A stretch of DNA of 40,749 bases from Solirubrobacterales bacterium. Lineage in GTDB: Bacteria > Actinomycetota > Thermoleophilia > Solirubrobacterales > Solirubrobacteraceae. Every line of letters starts with the position of its first letter. Position 1 is the first letter of the stretch. The notes under the pieces are model-generated. The model was not told the DNA's origin, searched no databases, and was given only the letters and a program-made list of their open reading frames with translations. Below, one piece after another: positions 38,941-40,749 of the stretch. Both the position numbers and the translations under genes were made by a program. The stretch is from contig JAFAZB010000078.1 of the NCBI GenBank assembly GCA_019240015.1, forward strand, positions 1 to 40,749, written 5' to 3'.

Positions 38941-39948
38941 GTGAGCGCGTCGGTTCAAGCCGTCGCTCCGGGCCTCCACCGGATCGAGGTGCCGACGCCG
39001 TTTCGCGTTGGCCCGGTGAACGCCTATCTGGTCGAGGACGAGCCGCTGACATTGGTGGACAACGGGCCCAATTCCGCGACATCCCTGCTCGCGCTCGAGT
39101 CTGGGCTCAACGAGATCGGATATGCCGTCGCCGACCTGGAGCTGCTCGTCGTCACCCATCAGCACGTCGACCACCACGGCCTGACGTCCGCGCTTCTGAG
39201 CCGCAGCGGTGCGGAGCTTGCGGTGCTCGACGCGCTCGCGGCGCCGCTCGCCGGCTGGCCGGCATATGCCGAGGGCAACGACGCCCTCGCCCAGCGCCTG
39301 ATGTGCCGACACGGCGTGCCAGAGGGTGTCGCGACGGTGCTGCGAGCCGTGGCCCGCGCCCAGCATGGGTGGGGCGGCGCGGCCCAGGCGAGCCGCCTGC
39401 TGGTTTCCGGCGAGCGCCTGGAGCTGCACGCTCACACGTTCGAGATCATCCATGCCCCAGGCCACTCGCCGTCAGACACGCTGCTCTGGGATGCTCGAGA
39501 GCGGATCATGCTGGGTGGTGACCACCTGCTCGAGCACATCTCCTCGAACCCGATCATCGCCCTTCCCCTCGACGAATCCGACGCGCGGCGCGCGCTCGAC
39601 GAGCCGTGTCGGCCCCATCCGCTACCCGCCTATCTCGCGTCGCTGAGAAGGACCCGGAGTCTGCGTCCCGCGATCGTGCTCGGCGGGCACGGACCGCCGG
39701 TGCGCAATGTGCCGGCGCTGATCGATGAGCGCTTGCGATTTCACGCTCGGCGCGCGGAGAAGATCCACTCGATGATCGTGGAGCGCCCCCGAGCCGCCCA
39801 CGAGGTGGCGCGGGCGATGTGGGGAGAACGCGCGCTGACCCAGGCCTTTCTGACGCTCTGCGAAGTGCTCGGACACGTCGATCTGCTCGCCGAACAGCGC
39901 CGGGTGCTAGAGGTCGAGGAAGACGCGATCGTACGCCTCCACGCCTGA
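38941..39948 (+). CDS. Metallo-beta-lactamase fold hydrolase
   Basis: VTHQHVDHHGL, IHAPGHSPSDTLLWD, MLGGDHLLEH. Confidence 0.9.
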   Translation: MSASVQAVAPGLHRIEVPTPFRVGPVNAYLVEDEPLTLVDNGPNSATSLLALESGLNEIGYAVADLELLVVTHQHVDHHGLTSALLSRSGAELAVLDALAAPLAGWPAYAEGNDALAQRLMCRHGVPEGVATVLRAVARAQHGWGGAAQASRLLVSGERLELHAHTFEIIHAPGHSPSDTLLWDARERIMLGGDHLLEHISSNPIIALPLDESDARRALDEPCRPHPLPAYLASLRRTRSLRPAIVLGGHGPPVRNVPALIDERLRFHARRAEKIHSMIVERPRAAHEVARAMWGERALTQAFLTLCEVLGHVDLLAEQRRVLEVEEDAIVRLHA

Positions 39949-39971
39949 GTCGCAGCCCTAAGTATCTTTTC

Positions 39972-40001
39972 TTGACTCACGGCGTCCGGGCGCGCTAACT
40001 T
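39972..40001 (+). promoter_or_regulatory. Putative sigma70-type promoter (TTGACT-18-TAACTT) upstream of the benzoate-CoA-ligase-like gene
   Basis: TTGACT 39972-39977, 18-nt spacer, TAACTT 39996-40001. Confidence 0.5.
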
Positions 40002-40091
40002 GCCCTCATGGGTGGAGGAATCGGGTGATCAGCACGCCGCGTTCGGGGGCACCGCGCACCCGCGCCGCGTCCGAAGGAGTAGGAGAGCGAG

Positions 40092-40749
<658 letters not shown>

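Overview
High-GC actinobacterial-type chromosomal window (gene content looks Thermoleophilia/Solirubrobacterales-like; lineage is inference). (1) ~1-10.8 kb: spc/alpha ribosomal super-operon (rplN end, rplX, rplE, rpsN type Z, rpsH, rplF, rplR, rpsE, rpmD, rplO, secY, adk, map, rpmJ, rpsM, rpsK, rpsD, rpoA, rplQ, truA). (2) ~10.8-24 kb: GGDEF-EAL protein, FIST protein, surE, ligA, a repeat-rich intergenic region, PBP4-type dacB, patatin-like protein, small HTH-like protein, an ECF sigma factor with an apparent built-in anti-sigma zinc motif, TM segment and long Gly/Ser/Ala-rich tail, and a two-component system. (3) ~24-40.7 kb: aerobic CoA-dependent aromatic catabolism (MaoC, SDR, thioesterase, three ALDHs, two enoyl-CoA hydratases, ferredoxin/rubredoxin reductase, R2-like di-iron protein, rubredoxin, a divergent Paa-type epoxidase cluster, PaaY-like, alpha/beta hydrolase, HxlR regulator, MBL protein, start of a benzoate-CoA-ligase-like gene). 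Best leads: (a) three contiguous, exactly 24-bp perfect palindromes, each centred on GCGCATGCGC, just upstream of a putative promoter and structured leader for rpmJ-rpsM-rpsK-rpsD-rpoA, where infA is usually found; (b) small 'bridge' ORFs that fill every gap of >=25 nt inside the ribosomal operon (apart from the promoter-bearing map-rpmJ gap), linking upstream stop to downstream start; (c) a Paa-like oxygenase cluster with PaaD split into two genes, duplicated PaaB, a PaaC homologue carrying ExxH motifs, no PaaE in the window, and an alternative reductase/rubredoxin nearby, next to a benzoate-CoA ligase. No searches were run; family calls are from motif recognition.
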